From JANQRA01 sp035550735 (GTDB lineage Bacteria > Actinomycetota > Acidimicrobiia > Spongiisociales > ZC4RG35), in the NCBI GenBank assembly GCA_035550735.1, contig DASZOM010000056.1:62001-126000 (forward strand): a stretch of DNA of 64,000 nucleotides, given 5' to 3'. A program made the translations under genes and the position numbers. Positions within the stretch are counted from its first letter, which is position 1. Each line of letters begins with the position of its first letter. A model generated the notes under the pieces. That model was not told where the DNA came from and searched no databases. It saw nothing but the letters and a program-made list of their open reading frames with translations. Below, one piece after another: positions 15,225-23,674 of the stretch.

Positions 15225-17042
15225 ATGGCGACGCTGCGTTTCGGGATATCCGAGCTACCCCCGGAGGACGGGGACGACGCGAGCTTTCTCGACGATCTCG
15301 TCGCCGACGGCCATCGCGCCCTCGAGCTCCCCTTCACCAGCGGCTTTCCCTGGAAGGAGAAGCGGTGCCGGGACTTCGGCGCCCTCGCCGCCGAGCGGGA
15401 CATCCGCCTCTCGGTCCACGCTCCGTACTTCGCCGGGCTGACACTCCCCGAGGAGGATCGGGGAAAGCAGTCGGTGTTCGCCATCGAGCACACGATGAAG
15501 CTGGGCAAGTGGCTGGGGGCACCCGTGGTCGTCGCCCACTTCGGCGCCACCTACGACGAGGACCCGGCGGTCCTGATGGATCGGATCCGATCCCGTCTCG
15601 AGATCATCGGGCCCAAGGTGGAATCACTCGGGGTCGGGCTCGGTCTGGAGACCTCGGGCAAACGGAGCCAGTTCGGGAGCCTGGGCGACATCGCCCATCT
15701 CGCCGCCGAGTACTCGTTCGTTCGTCCCGTCGTCGACTGGGCGCACATCCACGCCATGACCAACGGTGGGCTCACCTCCAAGGCGGCGTTCGTCTCGGTG
15801 CTCTCCTTCCTGCGTGACAGCTTCCCCGGCTGGATGATCCAGCCGCTCCAGGTCCAGTTCTCCGACAACCAGTTCGGCGACGCCGGCGAGATCAGGCACG
15901 TGGCCTATGGCGAGGGCACGCTCCGGGTGGGTCCCTTGGTCGAGGCGGTCGAGGAAGTGGAGATGTCCATGGTCCTCATCTCCGAGGCGCGCGACATGAA
16001 GAGCCACCGCGCCATCTGGGACGAGGTCAGAGCCACCGTCGAGGCGACGACGGAGGAGCGTGAAGGCCGTCCTCTGGCATCTGCGAAGGCGGACTGGCCC
16101 TCGCCGATCCGGGTGCGCAAGGAGGCCGACCGGTTCGTCCCCACGGGCGTCGACCGTCCCATCACGTTCTCCAACGTCGACAAGGTCTTCTTCCCCGAGG
16201 AGGGGATCACGAAGGGCGATCTGATCCAGTACTACGCGTCGATCGCACCGGTGCTGCTCCCCCATCTCGCCGGCCGTCCCATCTCGATGTCGAGGTACCC
16301 GGACGGGATCACCGGACCCTCGTTCTACGAGAAGCAGGCGCCAGGCCACCAGCCCGACTGGATGCGGACCACGCCGGTGGACTCGGACTCACAGCGCGGG
16401 GCGATCGACTTCCTCCTCGCCGACTCCGCGGAGGCGTTGATGTGGTTCGCCAACATGGGATGCATCGAGGTGCACCCGTTCCACTCGGCGATCCCGGATC
16501 TGGACATGCCGACCTATGCCATCTTCGACTTCGACCCCGCCGAAGGATCGAACTGGGACCAGGTCACCGCAGGTGCCCATCTGCTTCAGGTGGCTCTCGG
16601 CCAGCTCGGCCTGGTCGGCTATCCCAAGCTGAGCGGGGCCCGGGGCCTTCATGTGTACGTGCCCCTCGATCCGGTGCACGGCTACGGCCGGGTCCGCCGT
16701 TTCGTCGGTGAGGTCGGTCAATACCTGGCAGCAGCCAACCCAGCCGACATCACCATGGAGTGGGACAAGCCGAAACGGAAGGGCAGGGTGTTCGTCGACC
16801 ACAATCGGAACGCATCCGGGCAGACCGTGGCCTCGGTGTACTCGGTGCGTCCCCGACCCGGTGCGCCGGTTGCCGCACCGCTGCACTGGGACGAGGTGGG
16901 AAAGGTCGCCAATGGCGATATCACCATCCTCGACATCTGGGACCGGCTGCAGCGTCATGGAGACCTGTTCGCACCGGTCGCCGCCGGGGGGCAGATCCTC
17001 GACGCCGCCGAAGAAGCCCTGGGGATCGATAGAGGGGACTGA
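15225..17042 (+). CDS. Fusion of endonuclease IV-like TIM barrel and LigD-type primase-polymerase domain
   Basis: From ATG 15225 the protein is 605 residues; an upstream start at 15159 would overlap the divergent aldolase gene. Residues 1-280 match the AP-endonuclease family 2 barrel (LSVHAPYF, VVVAHFGA, LGLETSGKRSQFGSL, VVDWAHIHA, MVLISEA). Residues about 310-600 match the polymerase domain of LigD (ITFSNVDKVFFPEEGITKGD, PTYAIFDFDPAEG with the metal-binding D.D, SGARGLHVYVPL with the active-site His, VFVDHNRNASGQTVASVYSV). An AP endonuclease joined to a gap-filling polymerase would suit base-excision or end-joining repair. No Ku or ATP-dependent ligase is in the window. Confidence 0.88.
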   Translation: MATLRFGISELPPEDGDDASFLDDLVADGHRALELPFTSGFPWKEKRCRDFGALAAERDIRLSVHAPYFAGLTLPEEDRGKQSVFAIEHTMKLGKWLGAPVVVAHFGATYDEDPAVLMDRIRSRLEIIGPKVESLGVGLGLETSGKRSQFGSLGDIAHLAAEYSFVRPVVDWAHIHAMTNGGLTSKAAFVSVLSFLRDSFPGWMIQPLQVQFSDNQFGDAGEIRHVAYGEGTLRVGPLVEAVEEVEMSMVLISEARDMKSHRAIWDEVRATVEATTEEREGRPLASAKADWPSPIRVRKEADRFVPTGVDRPITFSNVDKVFFPEEGITKGDLIQYYASIAPVLLPHLAGRPISMSRYPDGITGPSFYEKQAPGHQPDWMRTTPVDSDSQRGAIDFLLADSAEALMWFANMGCIEVHPFHSAIPDLDMPTYAIFDFDPAEGSNWDQVTAGAHLLQVALGQLGLVGYPKLSGARGLHVYVPLDPVHGYGRVRRFVGEVGQYLAAANPADITMEWDKPKRKGRVFVDHNRNASGQTVASVYSVRPRPGAPVAAPLHWDEVGKVANGDITILDIWDRLQRHGDLFAPVAAGGQILDAAEEALGIDRGD

Positions 17043-17092
17043 CGGAGTGGCCTCCATGACAGGGCCCGATCCGCGATCGGTAGGGTTCATCC

Positions 17093-18163
17093 ATGGACCT
17101 GTATGCCCGCATCAACATCCTCGGCGGGCTCTCCGTCCGGCTGCCCCGAGGGGGCCTCGACGAGGCGATCGCCCTCGACAACGACCCGATCGGACGGGCC
17201 CGCAACTGGGTGAAGCAGGGCATCGACTATCTCCACGTCGTCGATCTCGATGCCGCGGCTTACGGCGACTATCGCAACCGGGAGCTCATCAGCAGGATGA
17301 TCGAGGAGATCGAGATCCCGGTTCAGGTGGCAGGAGGAATCCGCTCGGAGGCCGAGGCGCAGAAGCTGCTGGAGACCGGTGCCTGGCGGATCGTCATGGG
17401 CACCGCTGCGATCGAGAACCAGATCATGGTCTGGGAGATGTGCCGGGACAATCCCGACAAGATCGTCGTGTCCCTCGACGTCCGTCAGAACGAGGAGGTG
17501 GTGACCCGGGGCTGGACCCAGAACAGTGGTCGCTTCCTCGAAGAGGTGCTGATCGAGATGTCGTCGGCCGGAGCGGTGGCGTTTCTCGTGTCCGAGGCGG
17601 GGAGGAATGCCCTCACCGACCCTCCCAACCTCCAGATCATGGCCGAGGCCCTGGCGACTGTGGAGGAGCCGGTGGTGGCCGCCGGTGGCGTCCGTGACCT
17701 GGAGGACCTGCGCAAGCTGATGCTGCTGGAGACATCGGGGCGGCATCTGAGCGGTGTGATCGTCGGTCGTGAGGTCACCGCGGGGCGCTTCACGATCGCC
17801 GAGGCCAAAGAGGTCCTGGCGGGAGGTGGCCCCAAGCGGGCGCCGGGTGGCGTCACGACGACCCGCACCGCTGTCGGCGTCGCCTCATTGGAGACCGCCC
17901 TCGGCTTCTATCGGGACGTGCTCGGCTTCCATCAGGTGCGGTCACCCTCCGCCGGAGTCAGCGCCGCAGTGGTCGAGGCCGGGCCGGGTCAGCACATCGA
18001 GTTGGTCGAAGGCGGGGCCTCCCGGCCCGACTCACTCGTCTTCAAGGTCGAGGACCTGGAGCGGTGGAAGCTCCACCTCGCCAATGCCGGGTTGGACACC
18101 GCAGCCGACGGCGCCCGTCTCGTCATGACCGACCCGGACGGACTGCAGATCGTCCTCGAGTAG
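17093..18163 (+). CDS. hisA: HisA-like isomerase fused to a glyoxalase/VOC domain
   Basis: A 356-residue protein. Residues 1-245 are a HisA/PriA-type barrel (LHVVDLDAAAYG, VPVQVAGGIRS, WRIVMGTAAIEN, IVVSLDVRQNEE, VVAAGGVRDLEDL, GVIVGREVTAGRF). The second catalytic Asp is present in VSLDVR. The first, normally in an A(I/L)DL motif, is Asn here (ARINILGG). Residues about 257-356 are a VOC/glyoxalase-type domain (LETALGFYRDVLGF, ending DPDGLQIVLE). HisA isomerises ProFAR in histidine biosynthesis. No other his genes are nearby, so it could be a lineage-specific HisA or a diverged relative. The VOC domain lacks the usual first metal His. Confidence 0.82.
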   Translation: MDLYARINILGGLSVRLPRGGLDEAIALDNDPIGRARNWVKQGIDYLHVVDLDAAAYGDYRNRELISRMIEEIEIPVQVAGGIRSEAEAQKLLETGAWRIVMGTAAIENQIMVWEMCRDNPDKIVVSLDVRQNEEVVTRGWTQNSGRFLEEVLIEMSSAGAVAFLVSEAGRNALTDPPNLQIMAEALATVEEPVVAAGGVRDLEDLRKLMLLETSGRHLSGVIVGREVTAGRFTIAEAKEVLAGGGPKRAPGGVTTTRTAVGVASLETALGFYRDVLGFHQVRSPSAGVSAAVVEAGPGQHIELVEGGASRPDSLVFKVEDLERWKLHLANAGLDTAADGARLVMTDPDGLQIVLE

Positions 18164-18177
18164 ACGTCTGGCGGGCC

Positions 18178-19734
18178 TTACTTCACCAACGTTCGGGACT
18201 GCTCGCGCAGGTACTGGCGGAGGTACCAGGGGCCGCCACCGCCCGCGCCCGAGGTGCCCGAGCCCTTCCAGCCGCCAAACGACTGGATGTCGGGCCAGGC
18301 ACCGGTGGTGGCGCCGGCAGCCCGATTGACATACGTGACACCTGCCTGGATCTCGGCGAACCATCGTTCGATCTCGTCCTCGTCCCCGGAGAAGAGACCG
18401 GCAGTCAGCCCGAACTCCGTGTCGTTGGCCAGACGCAGCCCCTCGTCGAGATCGGCCACGGGCATCACCGAGAGGAAGGGCAGGAAGAGCTCCTCCTTCC
18501 AGATCCATGAGTCCGCAGGTGCCGTCACCACGGTGGGCTGTACGAAATTGCCACGCGAGAGGTCGCCGTCCTCGAGGACCTCACCCCCGGCGAGCACCTG
18601 GCCGCCACTGTCGACGGTCTCGGCCACCGCCTTCTTGAACCTGGCCACGGCACCCTGATCGATGACCGGGCCCATGAAGACGTCACGTCGGGTGGGCTCC
18701 CCGACGACGATGCGGTTGGTCCGCTCGACGAGCTTGTCGACGAAGTCGTCGTAGACGTCGTCTTCCACATAGACCCGGGAGGTGGCCGAGCACTTCTGCC
18801 CGCTCAGGCCGAAGGCCCCCCGGACTATCCCCTCGACGGCAGTGTCGAGATCGGCGGAAGCGGTGACGATGGCGGGGTTCTTGCCGCCCATCTCTGCCGC
18901 CACCGGTTTGGGGCGCTTCTCGTTGACCGTGCGGTAGAGCTCCATGCCCACGTCGTAGGAGCCGGTGAACGTGAGCCCGTCCACGTCGTCGTGGTGAGTG
19001 AGATAGTCCCCGATCTCGCTTCCCCGCCCGGTGAGGATGTGCAGCGCTTCCTTGGGCAACCCGGCGTCCCGCATCACCTTGTAGAACTCATGCGCCATCA
19101 GCGCCCCGGTGTTCGACGGCTTGATGATCACGGTGTTCCCAGTGAGCAGGGCGGCTATCGAGGGCCCGGCGGCCAGTGCCATCGGGAAGTTGAACGGTGA
19201 GACCACCACCCACAGGCCCCACGGTCGGAGCACGGAGACGTTGTGCTCCCGGCCCTGCTCCTTCAGCGGGGTCACGAATCCATCGTGCTCTGTGATCTGA
19301 CGCGAGTAGTAGCGGAAGAACTCGACGGTCTCGGCTACGTCGCCCAGCGCTTCCAGGCGGTTCTTGCCGATCTCGAACGACATCAGGGCGGCGATGTCGT
19401 AGATGCGGGAGTCCATGATGTCGGCCGCCTCCAACATCAGGTCGCGCCGTCTCTCCCATCCCCAGGCCTCCCACTCCCGGGTGAAGCCCTTGGCCGCAGC
19501 CACCGCGTCGTCGACGTCGGCCTTTGTCCCCTGTGCGTAGCGGGCGACGACGATGTCGGCGTCGATCGGCGCAAGCTCCTCGTAGAGCTCCCGGTCGGTC
19601 CTCTCCTCGCCGTTGACGATCACCGGGTGGGTCTGACCCAGCTTGGATCTCGCCTCTTCCACTGCCCGTTCATAGGAGCTGTTCAGCTCCTCGTTGTCGG
19701 CGGACATGGTGGCGTAGGTGATCTTCACTGCCAT
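18178..19734 (-). CDS. pruA: 1-pyrroline-5-carboxylate dehydrogenase
   Basis: A 518-residue aldehyde dehydrogenase of the P5CDH group. Visible motifs are VVSPFNFPMALAAGPSIAAL (cofactor region), IIKPSNTGAL, TFTGSYDVG, the general base Glu in AAEMGGKNP and the catalytic Cys in SGQKCSATSR. Length and N-terminus fit the PutA-independent P5CDH of Actinobacteria and Bacilli. It oxidises glutamate semialdehyde to glutamate with NAD+, the second step of proline catabolism. The first-step enzyme, proline dehydrogenase, is encoded separately at 38790, so the pathway is split here. It converges closely with the HisA fusion gene (14 bp). Confidence 0.93.
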   Translation of the reverse strand: MAVKITYATMSADNEELNSSYERAVEEARSKLGQTHPVIVNGEERTDRELYEELAPIDADIVVARYAQGTKADVDDAVAAAKGFTREWEAWGWERRRDLMLEAADIMDSRIYDIAALMSFEIGKNRLEALGDVAETVEFFRYYSRQITEHDGFVTPLKEQGREHNVSVLRPWGLWVVVSPFNFPMALAAGPSIAALLTGNTVIIKPSNTGALMAHEFYKVMRDAGLPKEALHILTGRGSEIGDYLTHHDDVDGLTFTGSYDVGMELYRTVNEKRPKPVAAEMGGKNPAIVTASADLDTAVEGIVRGAFGLSGQKCSATSRVYVEDDVYDDFVDKLVERTNRIVVGEPTRRDVFMGPVIDQGAVARFKKAVAETVDSGGQVLAGGEVLEDGDLSRGNFVQPTVVTAPADSWIWKEELFLPFLSVMPVADLDEGLRLANDTEFGLTAGLFSGDEDEIERWFAEIQAGVTYVNRAAGATTGAWPDIQSFGGWKGSGTSGAGGGGPWYLRQYLREQSRTLVK

Positions 19735-19844
19735 TGCGGCACCTCTCGGGGATGGTCGACGCTCACTCTTGGACGATACCGCCCCTTCGGCGAATGGGTC
19801 GATAGACCGATCTGCGCCAATCTTGCCGATACCGATTCTGTGAC

Positions 19845-21521
19845 ATGGCCAGGTCAGCCAGTCAATCGATCCTGGCGGAGAGGTCCCAACTCAATCGGGT
19901 CATCGTCCGGGTAGGAGCCGCGAGCGCGTGGTTCGTCGCCGCCCTCTATCTCGTCGCTGGTGTCCTCAGCGGTGACCGCGATCTCTTCCTGGAGGCCGTC
20001 GGACCGGTGCTGGCGGCGACTTTGATGACTCTTCAGATCATCTTCGGGCGGGAGGACGGCGGAGTGGCGCTGTTCGGCTCCGGTGTCGTGATCGTCGTCT
20101 GGTACACGATGCTCGGGGACCCGGGGACGATCGTGCCCGCCTCGGTGGCGCTGGTCCTCATCGCCTCGTTGGGGATGCTGTTCGCCTCCACGTATCGCAC
20201 CGTGATCGCAGGAACGGTCGCCGCAATCCTCTTCGCCCTGCCCTGGCTGTGGAGTCTCCCGGTGGCGGAGAGGATCGCACTCGGCGGAGTCCTCGCCCTG
20301 AGCTTCGTGATGACCCACCTCATCCTGTCTGCGATACAGACCGGGACCACGTCCGTCATGGCCGGCTACCGGGTGCTGTTCGAGGAGGCGCCGACCGCCG
20401 CCCTCGAGGAGGACTGGTCGGAGGCCATGGAATATGTCCGCTCGGAGTACACCGGCAAGCCGGAGCGGATCCGCCAGTTCCTGCTCGCCTACCCCACCGT
20501 GGTCAAGAAGGCGGTGAGCCTCGCCAAGGTGCTCCGCGCCAACGACGCCGCACTCGACCTGATCGGAGTGACCGACCGGGAGCGCTTCCTCGGCTACCGA
20601 AGCCCGAATGCCGTCACGGAGGAGAACCTCGGGGACTGGGTGGCGGCGATCGTGTCGCTCTACAACCGGGAGAAGGCCTGGGAGGGAGAGATCGTCATGC
20701 GAACCCGCACCGGTGAGCTCTCCTGGCTGCAGACTCGAACGGTCGACACCTCCGCCGACGGGTCTGCAAGCACGGTCGTCATCGGCCTTGCCGACATCAC
20801 CCATGTGAAGGCACGAAACGAGGCGATGGCGCAGCTGGTCAAGGCCAAGGACGAGTTCATCGCCAGCATCTCACACGAGCTGCGCACACCTCTCACCGCG
20901 GTGATCGGGCTCACCTCGGAGCTGGTGGCAGACGACCAGCTGACCGATGGGGAGCGTGCCGAGCTGCTGGAGATGGCGGCGGGCCAGGCCATGGACATGG
21001 CCAACATCGTCGAGGACCTCCTGGTCGCGGCCCGCGCCGAGATGGGGACGATCGTGATCGAGCCGGTGCCGGTCGACCTGGTCGATGAGTCCCGGGCCGT
21101 GCTCAGCGGGATGGGGATGAGTGTCGAGCTGCCCGAGGAATCACCGCCGGTCGTGCTCGCCGACCCGATCCGGGTACGTCAGATCCTGAGGAATCTCTTC
21201 ACCAATGCCCAGCGTTACGGGGGACCGCGACGAAGGGTCGTGTCCGGTGCCAACGGCAGATCGGCATGGCTCGAGATCCGCGACAACGGTGCGGGCATCC
21301 CCGAGGAACGGGCGTCCACCATCTTCGACCCGTATGTGACCGGAACGGCCGGGGTGCAGGGGTCGGTCGGTCTCGGCCTGGCGGTGGCTCGTCAGCTCGC
21401 CGAGTTGATGCGCGGCTCACTCGTCTATGAGCGCAACGCCGGCGAGACCGTGTTCCGGCTCAAGCTCCCGATCGCCTCCGGTGCCGAGAGCATCTCGCCT
21501 TCACACTCCAACGAGCGGTAG
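19845..21521 (+). CDS. Membrane sensor histidine kinase, orphan
   Basis: A 558-residue protein. About five or six hydrophobic segments occupy residues 22-160, followed by a PAS-like region (about 225-325, ending STVVIGLADITHVKARNEAM). A HisKA domain has the phosphoacceptor in ISHELRTPL (His about residue 345), and the HATPase domain has an N-box (RNLFTNAQRYGG), G1 (DNGAGIPEE) and G2 (GSVGLGLAVA). All kinase boxes look intact. No response regulator gene is adjacent, so its partner is elsewhere. It is separated from pruA by about 110 bp in divergent orientation and is followed 16 bp later by plsY. Confidence 0.92.
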   Translation: MARSASQSILAERSQLNRVIVRVGAASAWFVAALYLVAGVLSGDRDLFLEAVGPVLAATLMTLQIIFGREDGGVALFGSGVVIVVWYTMLGDPGTIVPASVALVLIASLGMLFASTYRTVIAGTVAAILFALPWLWSLPVAERIALGGVLALSFVMTHLILSAIQTGTTSVMAGYRVLFEEAPTAALEEDWSEAMEYVRSEYTGKPERIRQFLLAYPTVVKKAVSLAKVLRANDAALDLIGVTDRERFLGYRSPNAVTEENLGDWVAAIVSLYNREKAWEGEIVMRTRTGELSWLQTRTVDTSADGSASTVVIGLADITHVKARNEAMAQLVKAKDEFIASISHELRTPLTAVIGLTSELVADDQLTDGERAELLEMAAGQAMDMANIVEDLLVAARAEMGTIVIEPVPVDLVDESRAVLSGMGMSVELPEESPPVVLADPIRVRQILRNLFTNAQRYGGPRRRVVSGANGRSAWLEIRDNGAGIPEERASTIFDPYVTGTAGVQGSVGLGLAVARQLAELMRGSLVYERNAGETVFRLKLPIASGAESISPSHSNER

Positions 21522-21537
21522 CTACCTTGTGCCGGTA

Positions 21538-22206
21538 ATGCCGGTCATCTCTTCGCCGATCATGTATTGGCCCCTGATGTTGCTCGGGGCCTATGTGCTG
21601 GGCTCGATCCCCTTCGCCCAGGTCATGGCGCGCCTACGCGGCGTCGACCTCCGCCAGGTCGGCTCGGGGAATGTCGGCGCCGGCAACCTGACCCGCACCG
21701 TCGGTGTCGGCTGGGGGGTGACGGCGGCCGTGCTCGACGGTCTGAAGGGTCTGGTCCCGGTGTGGCTGGCGTTGCGTTACGGGCTCGGCCCGGGTGCTGC
21801 CGGTTTGGTCGGTGTGGCCGCTGTGATCGGCCACAATTGGTCGATCTTCATGAGAGGGCGCTCCGGAAGGGGTCTAGCCCCCGCCGCAGGCCTGCTGCTC
21901 GCCCTGAACCCGGCGATGATCGTCTGGACCACGGGCTGGTCACTGGCCGGTTGGAAGATCGGCGGTGGCCTGGCCGGATTCCTCGGCTGGGGGCTCTTGC
22001 CGATCGTCAGCGTCGCCCTGGGCAACCCGGTCACCGAGAGCATCCTCATCCTGCTGCTCTCGGCCGTCCTCATCGGCCGCCGCATGCAGGGGAACGTCGG
22101 TGACTACATCGACACGGCGTCGATGATGAGACGCGCCGTGTACGACACAGATCGCGTCGAGGGGTCGACGGGCGGAGAGGCAGCAGACGATCCGCTGACT
22201 CCGTGA
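21538..22206 (+). CDS. plsY: Glycerol-3-phosphate acyltransferase PlsY-like
   Basis: From ATG 21538 the product is 222 residues with about six membrane segments. PlsY hallmarks are present in order: LGAYVLGSIPFAQVMARLRG, GSGNVGAGNLTRTVG and GHNWSIFMRGRSGRG. The third motif departs from the usual GGKG form (RSGRG), so this is a divergent member. PlsY transfers an acyl group from acyl-phosphate to glycerol-3-phosphate at the membrane. The C-terminal ~30 residues are a hydrophilic extension. Its stop overlaps the next gene's GTG start by 4 bp, coupling it to a flippase-like membrane protein. Confidence 0.83.
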   Translation: MPVISSPIMYWPLMLLGAYVLGSIPFAQVMARLRGVDLRQVGSGNVGAGNLTRTVGVGWGVTAAVLDGLKGLVPVWLALRYGLGPGAAGLVGVAAVIGHNWSIFMRGRSGRGLAPAAGLLLALNPAMIVWTTGWSLAGWKIGGGLAGFLGWGLLPIVSVALGNPVTESILILLLSAVLIGRRMQGNVGDYIDTASMMRRAVYDTDRVEGSTGGEAADDPLTP

Positions 22207-23147
22207 GCCCGAAGCGAGTCATATGGATCGCGGTGATCGCCGCGATCCTCTACGCCGGATTCGCATACTGGATCCTCTCCAATCCCGACTTCGATCTCCC
22301 CCAGATCCGCGGTACCGCACTCGTGGTGGTCCTGCTCGCGGCCGTCGCCCAGATCACCGCCAAGTGGTTCTTCGGCCGCCTCTTCCGGGAGTCGATCCAG
22401 GAGATCGGGTCGAATGTGAGCCAGTGGTCGGCGTTCAAGGCGGCCCTGGTGGGGGCGGGAGTGGCTCGACTGATCCCGGCCGGCGGGGCGATAACGCCGG
22501 TGGCCCTCTCGTGGACTGTGCGTGACGAGGTCGACGTGAGCACGGCCGGTCCCGGCATCCGCACCGTCTTGCTCAACTATGCGGGCCTGCTGATCATGGC
22601 TGGGGCGGGCCTGCTGATCGAGGCGCCCACGCAGGCGATTCCGGTGTTCTCCACCTCACTCGTGGTGATCGCCCCGATTCTGATCCTGGTCGGTGCCGCC
22701 CTCATGTTCGGCTCCGGCCGATTGGGCAGCCTGATCCGGCGCGCACCGAGATGGATCAAGGAGAAGGTGCAGACCTCGGCCGTGAATCACGCCCCCGGCT
22801 TGGAGTCACAGATCTACATCTGGACCCGTCTCGCCCTCGAGGCGAGTGCCCTCTGGCTCGTCATGCATGCCTTCGGTATCGACATCTCGGCCGCCGAGGC
22901 CGGGGCCACATACGCCGCTTCCCAGCTGGTCGGAGGTCTGCCCGGGATGCCCGGCGGGCTCGGTGTCACCGAGGGGGCTCTTGCCCTCATCCTCGCCGCC
23001 TACGGGTTCCCCGCAGCGGCCACCGTGCCCCCAATCCTCGTCTACCGGATCGTGTCCTACTGGCTGCCTGCCGGGCTCTCCTTCCTGGCCGGTGGGTCCA
23101 CATTCCTCCGCTCGGACGAGGCAAAGGCAGCCGCCGAGGCTGGCTAG
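22203..23147 (+). CDS. Flippase-like (UPF0104/LPG-synthase-type) integral membrane protein
   Basis: A 314-residue protein starting at GTG 22203, overlapping plsY. It has about eight transmembrane helices and the features of the lysylphosphatidylglycerol-synthase membrane domain family (flippase-like): VGAGVARLIPAGGAITPVAL and, near the C-terminus, SQLVGGLPGMPGGLGVTEGA. There is no C-terminal aminoacyl-transferase domain, so it is the stand-alone membrane form. Family members are proposed to move lipids across the membrane. Coupling to plsY supports a phospholipid role, but the substrate is unknown. Confidence 0.83.
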   Translation: MSPKRVIWIAVIAAILYAGFAYWILSNPDFDLPQIRGTALVVVLLAAVAQITAKWFFGRLFRESIQEIGSNVSQWSAFKAALVGAGVARLIPAGGAITPVALSWTVRDEVDVSTAGPGIRTVLLNYAGLLIMAGAGLLIEAPTQAIPVFSTSLVVIAPILILVGAALMFGSGRLGSLIRRAPRWIKEKVQTSAVNHAPGLESQIYIWTRLALEASALWLVMHAFGIDISAAEAGATYAASQLVGGLPGMPGGLGVTEGALALILAAYGFPAAATVPPILVYRIVSYWLPAGLSFLAGGSTFLRSDEAKAAAEAG

Positions 23148-23157
23148 CCTCGAAATC

Positions 23158-23604
23158 ATGAGCGGCAAGGTGCGGTTCGAACTGCGCAACCAGGACGGCG
23201 ATGAGGTCTCAAGCGACGACTTCGCCGGGCAGCGCTACGTGATGTTCTTCTATCCCAAGGCGATGACGCCCGGTTGCACCACCGAGTCGTGCGATTTCCG
23301 CGACAACTACTCCGAGTTCGAGAAGGCCGGCTACCGGGTGGTCGGCGTCAGCCCCGATCCACCGTCACGCAACCTGAGGTTCAAGGAGAAGGAGCATCTC
23401 AACTTCGATCTCCTCTCCGACGAGGACCATTCCCTCGCCGACTCGCTTGGCGCCTGGGGCGAGAAGAAGCTCTACGGGAAGACCATCGAGGGTCTGATCC
23501 GCTCCACGTTCGTCATCGACGAGGAGGGGCGGGTGGAGAAGGCCTACCGCAACGTCCAGGCCAGCGGGCACGTCGCCCGGGTCAAGGCCGATCTCCTCGG
23601 CTGA
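23158..23604 (+). CDS. bcp: Peroxiredoxin of the Bcp/PrxQ family
   Basis: From ATG 23158 the protein is 148 residues. It has the thioredoxin-fold PrxQ pattern: YVMFFYPKAMTPGCTTESCD with the peroxidatic Cys and a second Cys five residues later (the resolving position of PrxQ-type enzymes), VVGVSPDPPSRNLRFKEKE, and GLIRSTFVIDEEGRVEKAYR. It reduces hydroperoxides using thioredoxin. It follows the flippase-like gene by 10 bp and is probably cotranscribed. The open frame extends upstream, but that part is a shadow of the preceding gene. Confidence 0.93.
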   Translation: MSGKVRFELRNQDGDEVSSDDFAGQRYVMFFYPKAMTPGCTTESCDFRDNYSEFEKAGYRVVGVSPDPPSRNLRFKEKEHLNFDLLSDEDHSLADSLGAWGEKKLYGKTIEGLIRSTFVIDEEGRVEKAYRNVQASGHVARVKADLLG

Positions 23605-23621
23605 ATCGTCCTTTTCCTCCG

Positions 23622-23668
23622 TTCTGTGAGGATTCGTGTACCCACCGTGTCCACAGACACTCACAGAA
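23622..23668. terminator. Nested inverted repeat between converging genes
   Basis: The arms ttctgtgag (23622-23630) and ctcacagaa (23660-23668) are perfectly complementary. A smaller hairpin, gtgtc-caca-gacac, is nested against the right arm. It sits between the stops of bcp and the convergent dehydrogenase. It may act as a bidirectional terminator, though it has no U-tract. Confidence 0.4.
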
Positions 23669-23674
23669 TGGGCC

